64,000 nucleotides of DNA from Teratosphaeria epicoccoides. Lineage: Eukaryota > Ascomycota > Dothideomycetes > Mycosphaerellales > Teratosphaeriaceae. The stretch covers positions 24,913-88,912 of the forward strand of contig JADDMT010000113.1 of assembly GCA_021401465.1 (NCBI GenBank). Reading direction: 5' to 3'. Positions 1-11,100 of this stretch are shown here, piece after piece (position 1 is the first letter of the stretch; every line of letters starts with the position of its first letter). The notes beneath the pieces are model-generated. The model did not search any database. It was not told where the DNA came from and saw nothing but the letters and a program-made list of their open reading frames with translations. The translations under genes and the position numbers were made by a program.

Positions 1-755
1 CCTTTTGTTGGCCCGCGCCATGTTGAACCCAAGCCGAAGCGTACTCAGCGGAACAAGCCGAAGCATGAGATAGAGATGCTTGAGGCCGCGAAGAGAGATG
101 AGGGCGTCGTGTTCAATTTGTAAGTGCTGTAGAGACACCATACACGTACTTGCAAGCTAACAATGACCCCAGCCGCGGCAAGAAGATATTCCGACGATTC
201 TCGGACCCAGAGCAAGACCGATCGTCATCTGCAGGTACCGAAGGCAGCTTCTCACCTGGTCAACTTGGTCAGAGGTCACTCAAGAGAAGTGCAGGTGCAT
301 CCGCTGGGAGACCTCTGACACGCAGCTCCATCAAGCCGCGTCTGCTCTTTCCCTCAGAAGAGCAACTGCGCGAGCGCGAGCAAGGTGCCAATGATGTTGA
401 TGAGGAGGCTGTGACGGATATTGAGATGGGCTCATGCGGTGGCTCGAGGCGAAAGTCGCATGACCTGCGAACGCCAAACAAGAGCCGGCCCAGACAGGTT
501 ACGCCACCGAATACCGCACGTGCCACGAGGTCGAGGAAGAACGTGCCGGATGTGCCAGATCCTACCTATGAGGAAGAGCCTGAGCCGAGGAGCGTTGGCT
601 CTGATGCCCCGACCCCAGCAGCGCCGAAGATGAAGGCCAAGAGCCCCTTCGACTCGTGGCAGCGCACGAAGGCTAGCAAGAAGAGATCTGGTGAAGAGGG
701 CGAGGTGGCGGGTAGTAAGAGGACAAGGAGGACAGTTGTTGAGAGTCCTGCTTGA
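1..755 (+). CDS. C-terminal part of an unrecognised basic, disordered protein
   Basis: The reading frame is open from base 1, so the 5' end lies outside the window. Exon 1-119 is joined to exon 173-755 by a 53-bp intron with a GTAAGT donor, a GCTAAC branch point at 156-161 and a CAG acceptor; the frame continues across the join. The protein is rich in K, R, S, P and E. It has an acidic stretch (VDEEAVTDIE), several SP/TP sites and a C-terminal basic cluster (GSKRTRR) that could be a nuclear localisation signal. A short conserved-looking stretch, SPFDSWQRTK, lies near the end. I do not recognise the family; a chromatin or cell-cycle protein would fit the composition, but that is inference. Confidence 0.65.
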
Positions 756-1400
756 GTGTCCAAGCAATTGAGGTGTCACCTGAGAGCGTACACTCAGCAT
801 TTGCGAGATTTGCTGTCTTGGAGTACAGTCAATACACACACTATTGATGAATGCGACGGCCGGAACTCCGATTGGCGGGCGCTCTGGGTAGTAACAAGCG
901 AGGCGTTGGGGTATTGCCACACTGGGTGGCCGACACTGTTGAGCTCACAAGCGGGCGCACTAAACATGGAATCTCTACCCGAATTTTAAGGCACGAATCC
1001 AAATTGAGACCAAGCACATCCCACTGGAACCTGAATATTCACTCAGTGACAGACAGCCTTATGGCTGATCGTCGGACAGGACAGATTGCCGCCAAAGCTA
1101 CATGGCATATTGCTACAATCTCGAATTCATCATGGTCCAGAGTATCCACCAACACTCCACTAGCTCAAAAAAGTGTCTCGCAACCTGCAACAGCTCTCAT
1201 GACTTCCGCGCATCCGAGCGATCATGGTTGTGGCAAAGACTGCATACAGAGCTGGCGTCTCAACCTGTTTCGGGTTCACCATAAGAAAGATGGGAAGGCA
1301 GGAAGGTCTCGATCTTGTGCTTTACGCTGTACCATCTCGCATGACGAATACAGACCGCATCGCATCGCCTACACAGACAAGCGGGTCAAGATCTAGCACG
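756..1400. other. intergenic, no gene seen
   Basis: Short ORFs on both strands here look like chance frames. I see no repeat or RNA gene. Confidence 0.5.
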
Positions 1401-1745
1401 ATGTATTTCCCGCGCGCATTGCTGCTCGTCCTTCTTCACGCCAGCAATGCAGCAGCATGCAAATACTACTATCTCTGCCGTTGCATCCTCATCTCAACAG
1501 GCAAACAAGATGATGACTTGACGTCGCGGACATGCGGTAAATTTGCGGGAACCGAGTTTGATGATCCCGACAAGGCTGTGAGTCCTTGCTTCCACTCCAG
1601 GGTGAGGACACGTGCTGATGCTGATGCTGGTGCTGCGCAGTGCGCCGCCAACGACTACGACCATCGTCTCTGGAATTGTAATTTCAAAGATAAGTGTAAT
1701 GAGGTGGCAGGAGTTTCTGGGCTCTATAAGGATGGGTGTTTTTGA
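1401..1745 (+). CDS. small secreted cysteine-rich protein (effector-like)
   Basis: The ATG at 1401 opens a hydrophobic signal peptide (leucine-rich core at residues 7-12, likely cleaved after AAA19). An in-frame 63-bp intron is inferred at 1578-1640, with a GTGAGT donor, a CTGAT branch point and a GCAG acceptor. The spliced protein is 93 residues with eight cysteines, at 20, 26, 28, 45, 60, 72, 78 and 92. Small size, an even cysteine count and a signal peptide are typical of fungal apoplastic effectors or antimicrobial proteins. If the intron were retained, the protein would gain a ninth cysteine and an Ala/Asp-rich insert. The frame is open further upstream, but only this start gives a signal peptide. 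I do not recognise the family. Confidence 0.6.
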   Translation: MYFPRALLLVLLHASNAAACKYYYLCRCILISTGKQDDDLTSRTCGKFAGTEFDDPDKAVSPCFHSRVRTRADADAGAAQCAANDYDHRLWNCNFKDKCNEVAGVSGLYKDGCF

Positions 1746-2084
1746 GGCGGTGGTGGGCGGGGTATGAGCATTTGTGACATATGAGGTCCCAAATGGAGTG
1801 CTTGATGTTGAGGCGTTGATGGGCACGCTGTTCGTTCGTCAATCATATTTGCAATGAAACGGCCAGGAAGGGCGGATCTACTACGCAAATGCTTGCTGTC
1901 AAGATGTGGTGGAGCTTTGTCCAGATCATTATGTACAGTGCATCGAGACAAAGTTCAAAAGTGCTTGCATTGAACCTGATAATGCGCCCCCGTACTCCAG
2001 ACGCGACTTCCATCTACTTTCGAAGCACTTCAGCGTCCCGTCCTTCTGCGTCGTATATGCTACAGTGGCCACCTCGTTGTCAGG

Positions 2085-3248
2085 ATGAGTGCTGCTGCTC
2101 TCCAAGCACTTCTGCGATTCCTCAGTCAGGATGCCAAAGTGCCACTGACGACGGCAATGGCGAAAGTCAAAGACCTCCAGAAATTAGACTTAGACACACC
2201 AGAGAAGTTGGCGAAGGTGAAAACTGCGGAGATCATGTCGATATTTGAGGATGAAAAAATAGCGAAACAAATCATCACGGCAGCAAGGCGTGTGTCAAAG
2301 AAGCGAGCTGCTGGCGGCAACGCTGTCGCTGCTTCGCCAAAGAAGCAGAGGAAGCAGGACCCATATGTGCAGGCCGCTGCTCTCACGGATGTTGAGACGT
2401 CTTTGGAGCTGCCGGAAAGTGATCTGGACGCAGAGGAGTTGGCTCAGACTGTCGTTGTCACAAATCGAGCGCCACTGGTACTGGCGTTTGTCGTCACCTT
2501 GCTCAAATATACGATGCCGGAGCAGCCACTGTCTAGCCGGCTGTCTTTGGCACAAGGATACGTGAGCACGACATCACGGTCCAGAGCTGTCAGCCTTGGG
2601 ATACAGGAGGCCAGTAAGGAGGAACAAGAAGCTGAGAAGGCTTTGGGCGAAGGTCAGCCGAATGTGAAGATCGTGGGACATGAATTGAAAGTGCTGAGAC
2701 GATGGGGCTACGAGTGGAAGCGAGGCGATCAGGCAGGGGATAGAGTATCAGCGCGAGGTGCTGTGGAAGCTGAACATGAAGCTGAGAATGGCGGTGACGA
2801 GCCAAACGATAGACCGCTGCGGGAGGAGAATTCACCACTCTGGGCGTTGGACCTTGAGGCGCTACGCAAATCTAACCGTACAAACATCGTCGCCACCAAC
2901 ACACAAGCTGGTAACAATAGCAACTTGCCTATATACACACCGCAGTCTGCCCGAGCTTATCTGCTAAAGTCTTTCGATAGTCCAGCACCTCCAGACCCAA
3001 AAGCCAAGAAGCCTTCTGCTGCATCAAGACTTGCCCAGAAGGAAGAGAATCTCGGCAAGCTGCTCCGCGCCCTAGATCTGGTCTACGAATCTTGGGCACC
3101 GTTCTTAGAGCCAGAGGTGCTGGATCAGCGCACATGGGGATGGTACGTCAAGGTACGGCCGGCGGTTGCAGACGGTGTCGCTGGTTGGGGTGGCAAGAAT
3201 GAATGTTCATTCTCCAATATTCTTGCTCTGAGGCGGACGCCGTCTTGA
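2085..3248 (+). CDS. conserved-looking 387-residue protein, family not recognised
   Basis: A single exon from ATG 2085 to TGA 3248. The N-terminal 70 residues are helical, with a pattern resembling a helix-hairpin-helix (LDTPEKLAKVKTAEI). A lysine-rich linker with a nuclear-signal look (SPKKQRKQ) follows near residue 85. A compact middle region around residues 130-180 (VTNRAPLVLAFVVTLLKYT, then PLSSRLSLAQG) looks conserved. A second one around residues 285-300 contains LPIYTPQSARAYLLKSF. The C-terminus is tryptophan-rich. These blocks resemble an ascomycete-specific family that I cannot name. It converges on the HAD gene, with 63 bp between the stop codons. The gene itself is well supported; the function is unknown. 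Confidence 0.75.
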   Translation: MSAAALQALLRFLSQDAKVPLTTAMAKVKDLQKLDLDTPEKLAKVKTAEIMSIFEDEKIAKQIITAARRVSKKRAAGGNAVAASPKKQRKQDPYVQAAALTDVETSLELPESDLDAEELAQTVVVTNRAPLVLAFVVTLLKYTMPEQPLSSRLSLAQGYVSTTSRSRAVSLGIQEASKEEQEAEKALGEGQPNVKIVGHELKVLRRWGYEWKRGDQAGDRVSARGAVEAEHEAENGGDEPNDRPLREENSPLWALDLEALRKSNRTNIVATNTQAGNNSNLPIYTPQSARAYLLKSFDSPAPPDPKAKKPSAASRLAQKEENLGKLLRALDLVYESWAPFLEPEVLDQRTWGWYVKVRPAVADGVAGWGGKNECSFSNILALRRTPS

Positions 3249-3311
3249 GCTCTCCAATTGCACAGCTGAGGAGAGCCCGGTTCGCGAGCGGTGTAGCTCG
3301 GCAAGACTTCA

Positions 3312-4340
3312 TCACCGTCCAATCAATAGCCTTGCCAACGTGCCCATCCCATTAACGACGACATTCGGCGACCCACGTCTCAGAATCTCCAGCAAACTCC
3401 CGCTCGTGGCAGCGTCGTCAAGGAGCTCAACAGCCGACGGTGCATCGATTGACCCATCCTCCTTAGGAACAAGCACGGCATACCATCCAGCTTCTGTCGC
3501 GCCCTTGACGTCCTTCTCGTATTCATCACCCACATACACTTTGTCGAACTCACTCAAATCCATCGCAGCCGTGCTCGGTATTACATGAAGCATTGACTCC
3601 GCGGCCATGAAGATCCGCCTATCAGGTTTCTCATACCCAACATCGTACGACATGACCGCAAAATCAATATCGAATGGTTCGCTAGCTGATGGTTTATGTG
3701 TAGGCTCGCTGCCGACGCGATACGGACTCGTCTTCAGACCCAGGGACGTCAGGACATCAGCAACGCGGTCATCGGAGTTGGTGATGACGCCAACTCTCAG
3801 GTGGTCAATATGAGGTGGTGGTCGACGGCGGAGGCCGCGGATAAGCTCGACGGCTCCCGGTGTGATATTGTAGCCTTCTGCGGAGGAAAAGCGGTGGATG
3901 AGGCGAGGTGCTAGGTCGTTGTGGATATGCTGATCTGCGCCTAGAAGGGGTTGGAAGGTGTTGTGGATGATCTGTGCTATCATGTCAGGATCTGGTAAGG
4001 TACTAGGATGGTTTGCATCTCACACATTTGTCCACCATGTCTTTGGATTCATGCCGTTATTCTTGCCAAAGTTGGGATTCGCTTTCTCCTCCTTTTTGAA
4101 CGCTGCATATTTGGTCGTTAGTATCAGTCAACTCGACCGACATCTTGCTTTAAAGAGTAACGCACCTGTTTTGAACGAAGCCATTAACTGCTCATCTGTA
4201 AATCCGCCTAGTCCTAGCGACCTTGCCACTTCGCCATACTGCTGTGCAATTGGGCACTTGGGCCTGAACAGCGTGCCAAATGCGTCGAAACATATCAGAA
4301 GGTTCCTTCTCGGAAGCATATCGTCCTCGTGGCTGGTCAT
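3312..4340 (-). CDS. HAD-superfamily hydrolase, HDHD3-like
   Basis: Three exons, 4340-4166, 4102-4026 and 3971-3312, give 303 residues. The first intron has a GTGCGT donor and an ACTAAC branch; the second has a GTGTGA donor and CTGAC before the acceptor. Joining restores continuous HAD homology, including the cap motif WWTNIIHNTF. Motif I is FDAFGTLF (nucleophile D19), motif II is ITNSDDR, the motif III lysine is in YEKPDRR and motif IV is YVGDEYEKD. The usual second aspartate of motif I (DxD) is phenylalanine here, a variant seen in HDHD3-like HADs, so the phosphatase mechanism may differ. The substrate is unknown. The protein has no signal peptide and is probably cytosolic. Confidence 0.85.
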
Positions 4341-4955
4341 TTGTCATTGACAATATGAAACGACGCAGGCAATGTATGATATACTTGGATGGACACCTCT
4401 CAAGATTTGTTTGTTCGATATGTGTTTACTATTGCTTATCTGTCGTCGATTGCCTGTTGCTGCCGATTGCTACACCAAAACTTTTCAATGAGAGCGATGA
4501 ACGTAAGGAAAAGGGTGACATCGGTCGCGCCGTCGGTATATCTTCGGACTCCTAAGCGACGTGTTCCCCCACTTCTCCTTCATCGAACTCGTTGAATACT
4601 ACAACGAACCTCTGCGTAGACTTTACGTTCAGATGCACCATATATGCACTCCAACCGTACAAAGTAGGCCGAACTTATCCAGCCGTGAACCTCAGCATAC
4701 AACTGGCATCCGAGCTACTCATTCCAACCCTCAGCACTACCACCTTCCCCGCGCAAAAGAATGTCTCCGTCACTCGAGAGCCGGGCCAGCGACTGCCTAC
4801 TGGCTCGCTTGCACTGATCAAACCTGCTCCATCACCATTATCCACTGATCAAACTTCCTCCATCACCATCATCGATCGCTGGCCTCTCCTGAATTGGGGG
4901 CGAGGGAGTTTGATCTGGTTGTTGGGGGTGATGGTAAGAATTCGAGAACGAGTGG

Positions 4956-5393
4956 TTGGTTCGTGAGCAGTTTGATGGCAATCGAGTCATGTTGATGAGT
5001 GTGCAGGCCTCAAGGAATGCAGAAGCGCTGCTAGGCTTTCGTGGGGCCTCAAAGCAGGGAGATCTTGCGTTGCGTGAACATGCAGCCATGGCTTTTCAGG
5101 ACGCTGGCTGGAAGACTCCTCTTCTGCTTCAGCATATGATCAAGGTTGAGGACTCCCACGCGAGCAAGATAGCGCAGGTGAAGCCACCGATACTTTCAAA
5201 CGGCAGGATAGTACTAGTCGGTGATGCAGGCATTGCGGCAGGGACTGCTGGCTCCGGAACCAGTCTCGCCCTTGCTGGCGCGTACCGTCTAGCTGGAGGA
5301 ATTCACTCACATAGTGGCGACCTAGAAGCGGCTTTGAAGCGCATGAAGCCTATTGTCAAGGAGTTGCAGTGGGTGCCACCTCCTATGCCGTGA
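4956..5393 (+). pseudogene. remnant of an FAD-dependent monooxygenase, C-terminal part only
   Basis: From about 5,020 the frame matches the C-terminal half of aromatic-ring or UbiH-like FAD monooxygenases. It shows a helix ending DAGWKTPLLL, then IAQVK, the FAD ribityl/pyrophosphate motif RIVLVGDAG, and GTSLALAGAYRLAG. The Rossmann N-terminus (GxGxxG) and most of the substrate domain are absent upstream, and no spliced exons were found to supply them. The motif has also drifted: the residues after GDA are not the usual aromatic/Pro-Ser. A 16-base poly-T run at 5433-5448 follows the stop. The locus is best read as a truncated, dead copy. Confidence 0.6.
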
Positions 5394-6455
5394 ATTGCCG
5401 CTCCACAGACGAGCTGGAGTGTCTGGATTCGCTTTTTTTTTTTTTTTTGCGCTCATTGCATGGTTGAGAATTGTAGAGGTGACGCAGCTTTTTGGAAGTG
5501 CAGTGGCGAGTAATGATACGTTTCCGCTGCCTGAGTATTCATGAACCAATGGGGATTGAACGTCGTCGACCTGGCTGGCCTGTGAGAGCTGGGTGAGGAA
5601 GGTCGAACAGGTTGCCATCACCTTCTTCGGACAGCTTGCCATTGTGGTGGCGCCTTGACAGGGCTGTAAGTCCTGATATCTCCAGCAATACAATTACGTT
5701 AATAAGCAGCAAAGAGGGCGACACTCAACCAGCCTACCCTACCTAAGACTTCGGCATCTGTCTATGGCGAGCATTGCGTTACTTTACAAAAGACATGATT
5801 GCGGAAAGGATTTCGTACCTTCCATAACCTTGTGTTCTCGCTCCCATGTCCAAGAGATTGCACTCGGCGATCAAGTCTGCGAGAGCGCTAAATATACTGG
5901 CAAATTGGTTGGATGCGATGACAGCCGAACGATTGTCCGCTCACAATCACAGGTTCTTCAATCACATCGTGAAATACCCCGGCGACAGTCTTGAATAGCA
6001 TGCCATCCGAGCTAATAGATGTGTTCTTGAAATGCCATGCGCTCCCGAACAAGATCATATCGGCCTATGTCATGAAAAATGCATGCAGCTGATAAGTGAA
6101 CAGATTCGTGGCGCAACTGTCCGACCGCAACGCCTCTATTACTTGGCTTTACTGCTATAGCGTAAAAGCACATCTGATGAGCTACTCTTAGCTTGCGGGA
6201 TGTGCTTCATAGAGCTGATTGAGTAGCGCTTTGCTTATTACTCACGCTTCAGGCGTGCGGCTGTTAGTCTAGGAAAGCACAATATTACTGAAGCCCGCAA
6301 ACAGAGTATAGCGATTTCCAGTCTACCGCGCTGCTATCCTTCGCCTTCGCATTGATTTATTGTATTTAGAGTAGGCGCTACAGTGATGCCCGTAAGCTAG
6401 ACTTTGTGTGACAACTAGGTGTGTACACCGCCGGCTGTAAATTCGCACCTTTGCC
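5394..6455. other. intergenic, poly-T tract, no gene seen
   Basis: T16 at 5433-5448. The rest shows no convincing ORF, tRNA or repeat on either strand. Confidence 0.5.
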
Positions 6456-7551
6456 ATGGGCACGATGGTCCGGTCAAGGCCGAATGAAAGGATAGAACAC
6501 CATCAGCGTCCTCTCTGCACAAGTCTCAGGACCTTCAGGCAACAGGGCTATTTGACAAGCAGAATGAACTTCACCAACATCTCCCGCAGGTCGACATATC
6601 CAACAATTTCTCCAGGAGCTCCGTCTCAGGACCAAAGTGGTGAGTCGTTCGTGATCCCACTCCTGCACAAAAGCTATCTGCTCAACTTACGCTTCCATGT
6701 AGGCAAAACCATACTCGTCACCGGTGGCAGTGAAGGCATAGGTCTCGGCATAGCTTTGGCCTGCATTCAAGCCAACGCGGCCAAAGAAGTCAGTACAGGT
6801 CGCTCGCTTTCCAAATTGTCAGCCGCGCAGACCAAACCAAAACAATAGCCCTCAAGCACCATTCGAGACCATCATCACCGACTCGAGCGACGATGCCTTC
6901 ATCAAAGCCATGTGGTCAAACCTTGCTGCCAAAGGAACGTTCATCGACACCCTCGTACTCAATGCAGTCGGCCTCCGTGACCCGGACACCGTCGACAACG
7001 AGATAGCCAATTTCACCTTCACGTGTAACATGACTTTACGCCAGGTCGACTTGTTCCGCACGCAGTCCAACCCAACACATCGCCACAAGATTCTGAATCA
7101 CCGGACCGATTATTCCGCCAGTAAAGCAGGCATAGCATCCTATCTAGGCCATCTCGCGGACAAGATTCCAGAGTCAGAAAGGCGCACCATACCTTTTCAC
7201 CCAGGAGCCGTCTATTCCGCCATAGTGGAGAGGTTGAAATCGCCAAGAAATATCGGGATATGGGATCATCCGTCATTGTCTGCACATACTTGCTTTTGGC
7301 TTTGTGGCAAGGCAGGCTTCTTGCACGGCAGATTTGTGTGGACGAACTGGGATGCGGATCAGCTTTTGCGGCGGAAAGATGAAATTGCGAATATGGAGCC
7401 GGGATACTTGAAAGTGGGGATCCAGGGCTTGAATAACAGCAAGATGGAGGAGTTTCAGAAAAAAGTAAGGAGAATCCGGTCGACGGTGGGTGGGTGCCTG
7501 AGCAGAGGCGACAGTTCGGCTTCAGAGGAACGAGCGTTGGGAATGAAATGA
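6456..7551 (+). pseudogene. short-chain dehydrogenase/reductase, frameshifted
   Basis: Exon 6456-6639 joins 6703 onward across a 63-bp GTGAGT...TAG intron, giving GKTILVTGGSEGIGLG, the SDR cofactor motif TGxxxGxG. Around 6,830-6,850 the frame stops (after TGRSLSKLSAAQ) and homology continues in another frame (FETIITDSSDDAFIKAMW), which implies a one-base frameshift. The downstream frame carries the catalytic YSASK (YxxxK) and a PGAV motif. The segment between LVLNA and YSASK is shorter and more irregular than normal, and the serine of the catalytic triad is not evident. A cryptic intron could rescue the frame, but none with good sites was seen. Together with the FAD remnant upstream, it suggests a decayed oxidoreductase locus. 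Confidence 0.6.
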
Positions 7552-8115
7552 GAGGCCGATATAAGTATGGATGTTGGGAGACAAATGAAGGATAACCTCA
7601 TGGTACCAGTTTCTGACTAGGTGAAGCAATTTCAAGCTACAGCTTCTGAAATGATTTACAAGACAGCTTATACAAGAGCATCTATCTACTTCTCAGACAC
7701 CCTGTGTTGTGATCATGCCCGTCATGCAAGTGAATAGCCACATTAGGAGCTAACCAATGTACATCATTAACCCCTTAGTCAAACAGGTTCGCGAACCATC
7801 GCAATCATCACTGAACCCGATCTCATCAACAAGGGAACAGAAGGCCACATTGGCGCGCTCGCAAATCATCAACAACGCACGGGAAGATAGTAAAGTCGCA
7901 ACTCAAGTCGCGCGATCAGCCTGTACGAGAATTTTCATGCATGACACACCCAGGACAGAGGACAAAACGTGTACAATTGCTAAAGGGGTATCATTCTATA
8001 CCATGAGGACGTCCCAACCAACAGAAACGCCTCGCAAGCCAAAAGTCTTCCTAGATACCATAGACAAACAGATCCTGCTGCGGCCAAAATCGATGCAAAT
8101 GCTACTCACAATGCA
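7552..8115. other. intergenic between convergent loci
   Basis: The + strand frame starting at 7757 runs into the antisense of the lipase gene and has no protein-like features. Nothing else is seen. Confidence 0.5.
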
Positions 8116-11100
8116 CTACTTCTTGGTCCTAGCCTGTGGAGGACTGACTTGCTCCACCACACTTTTCCTCAACCCAGGTGTTACCGCACTCCCAGGACTC
8201 CCCTCTAGTGCCCACGGTTCTTCCACCAACCTCTCAGCGATTACAGGCGTAGACGGCTCATCCATACTCCCACTATCAAATGTCGGCTTCACCGCCGCAG
8301 CCGGCGTCTTGACCGGCGTAGGCTGCTTGGGCGAAGCAGGCGCGATCATGCCCAGCCCTCGATGAGCGTCTGTATACGGCGTAGTGGGAGTCTTGGGCAC
8401 ACCGTTGCTGCTGCTGTCTTGCGAAAATGGCCGATGATGCGCCTGCTCCGGCTTCTTGGACGGGTTGGGATTCATGAGTCGAGCAGCCCAGTTCCGTTCA
8501 TCCACATCGCTGTCGTCGCCATCTGAGTTCTCGAAAATCGAGTCGTCCCATATAGCACTATTCTGATCTGGCCGAGAGCTTGGCCTCGAGCTCCAGCTGC
8601 CCATCACGCCCTTACTAGGCACTTTTAAATCTGCGAGCTCGTCTCGCGCCTCTCTTGTCTCGCTCCGTGTGCGTGGCTGAATGTTCTTGGCCGTCTGATC
8701 CTTGACTTCTTCGCCCGTGTCAGGCACAGGCTCTGTCATTGGTTGCGCCCTCTCACGCGCTGGTTCCTCTTCATCCCTTGTCCTCGCTGTATACGTGTCT
8801 GCGAAATGCGTGTCACACAAATGCTTGATTACAGGCCAGCCATAGGCGTTTGCGAACATACGACGAACGATCATGTTGTTGTGGGCATCTGGCTCCAGCC
8901 TGACTAACACCTTTCTCCAGCTCAGATCGCGATGATATGCACGCGCGATTTTCTCTTCCACCTTCATCGTCCCAGAATCTGTCGAACCGACAGAGACGTC
9001 TGACCCAGCCGAGTGCACGCTGGACCTCGAAAGCGCGTCGTCGGAGAAGGTCCTAGTCATTCGTGATGTCCGCGACTTCTTGATAGGCGGAGGCGGTATG
9101 TCCTCAGGGTGGTAAACTCGGTCATGGAAGATGGTCCTGGCGCGACTACTCGGATCCGTGATCCACTGCTTACTAGGCAGAGGCGGGTGAAGAATATCAC
9201 CAGCAGACTCGAAAATGGACGTCTTAGGCGGCGCTTGGAGCTCGCCATTTTCGCCGATGAAGCTGTCACCTTTCGTTGCAACCGGCCTCTTCTCTTGCGC
9301 GCGCGTAGATGCATGATGCGGAAGATGCGGCCGCATGGTCGGGTTGCTGGTGGTACCTTCCTGACCAGCAGCAGCCTCTTCCGGCAGCTCATCTGTGCCT
9401 TGCATGACGGTCTGAGCGCGCCGTAACGCCTTCCTCGTCTTCTTCGAAGGCTGCGGCGGTTTTGGAGACGGCGTGGGTTTGAACCAATTGATGAAGGCGT
9501 CGATCATGCCCTTCTCCTCCTGGGCTGGTTGGGGTTGAGGCTTTGGCTTGGGCGACGAGCCTGTCGCAACTGCACCGTCCGTGGCAGAGGCATCACCTGA
9601 AAAAGCTCCTTCGTCATAGCTCATGCGATTGGTCGACCGTCTGTTGTCCTCCGTGGTCTCGTTTTCATTCGGTTGAGGAACCACATCACCCTCACCTTGT
9701 CGCACATGATCATTGTCGTCTTCTTCGTCACTGTTGTAGCGTTCAGCAAGTACATTCGGTGTTAAGCTGCCAGCGTTGGCCCCTGTGAGCTCGTGCCAGC
9801 CCCACTCCGCGACTGTGCCAATCAGACCATTCTCCCGTCGAGCCTTATCCACTTTGCCTAGGCCTCTCCAGTCCAGGAACAGCAAGCAGCTGGTCCGCAG
9901 CGGGACGATGCCATCATTGACAACGTTCGCGTATACAGTCCGATTCCTAAACATCCGTAGAACCTGGTGCGCCGGTCCAGTCGGCAGGATCCGGAGCAAA
10001 GGCTTCGCGCTCGGGTCGGGCTGCTTCTCCTTCTCCTTCTGGCCGGAACCAAGACCGCCGATCACGGCATTCCAGCCTCCTCGAGCGAGAGTGTTCGGTC
10101 GCCAAGTCAAGCCCAGATCCTGTCCAGTCTTGCCAACGAGACCAAAATCGAGCGCAAACTTGATGTACAGTGGATTCTCATTGCTTAATCCAAGCATTGG
10201 TGACGCCATGCAGATGAAATTTACTGGGTTGATCTGCTTGAAGAAGGCCGGACTATGCTTCTGGATATATGCCACAGCATATGTTTGGATCAAACCACCC
10301 AGGCTGTGCCCAACAAAGCTTATACTGGTGAATGTATACGGCAGATCCTCTGCTTGAGTCGGCTTTTCATTGTGAATGCTGCTGTGCATATGCGATGGCT
10401 GGCCATCACGCTTGGCTTTGCTAGCATCACTCTTGAAAGTGTCAGTGAATTGTCGTGATAGTGACTTCTTCACCGGAAGAAATGGCTGGTCTGGGTAGGT
10501 GAAACGCAGAATGTACTTAGCCAGCCGTTTGCCCAGATACTGAATACCATTCTCCGTCTTGACAGCATTGCCGGTAAAGCCTCGAACGATTGTCTCCTCT
10601 TCGTCTGACTCGTCGTCATCCTCGATGTCGTCTTGACCACCGGTCAATGCTGCGGTGGCTGTTGTGCCCTCATTCTGGTCCGCATTCTGGTGTGTAGCAT
10701 CACTTTCTTTGGGGTCTGGTTGTTTGGAGGGCTCTCGCTGTGGCTTTTCATACTTCCTCTTGCGCTCCCGGGCTTGTAGCCGGGCTTGTTTCACTGTAGC
10801 ATCGATGCTCTCCTTCAAGAACAACATGTCGGCTCCAATATTGCTATGCAAGCCATGGGTCAACACAACAAGGTGTAGTTTTTTGCGCTTCTTGGGGTTC
10901 AGACTCTGCGAGCTTCGCTGGTGCTCATCTTTGCTCGGCCGAGGAGCATCTGCAATGGACTTCTTTGGTTGGTCTCCATCCTCGTCATTCGACGCCGGCA
11001 GGGCCGGCTTGTCCCACAGCGTCTCTGTGTCTTCCGCGACCAAGCGCACAGCTCTCGAATACACGCCTGCAGTCTGCACGTTGCCGACTTTGCGAGCACG

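Noticed and set aside
432..920. 162-codon reverse frame
   Set aside because: Antisense of the partial gene at 1-755; Ser/Arg/Leu-biased composition and no motif.
7757..8365. 202-codon forward frame
   Set aside because: Overlaps the lipase 3' end in antisense and contains no recognisable domain.
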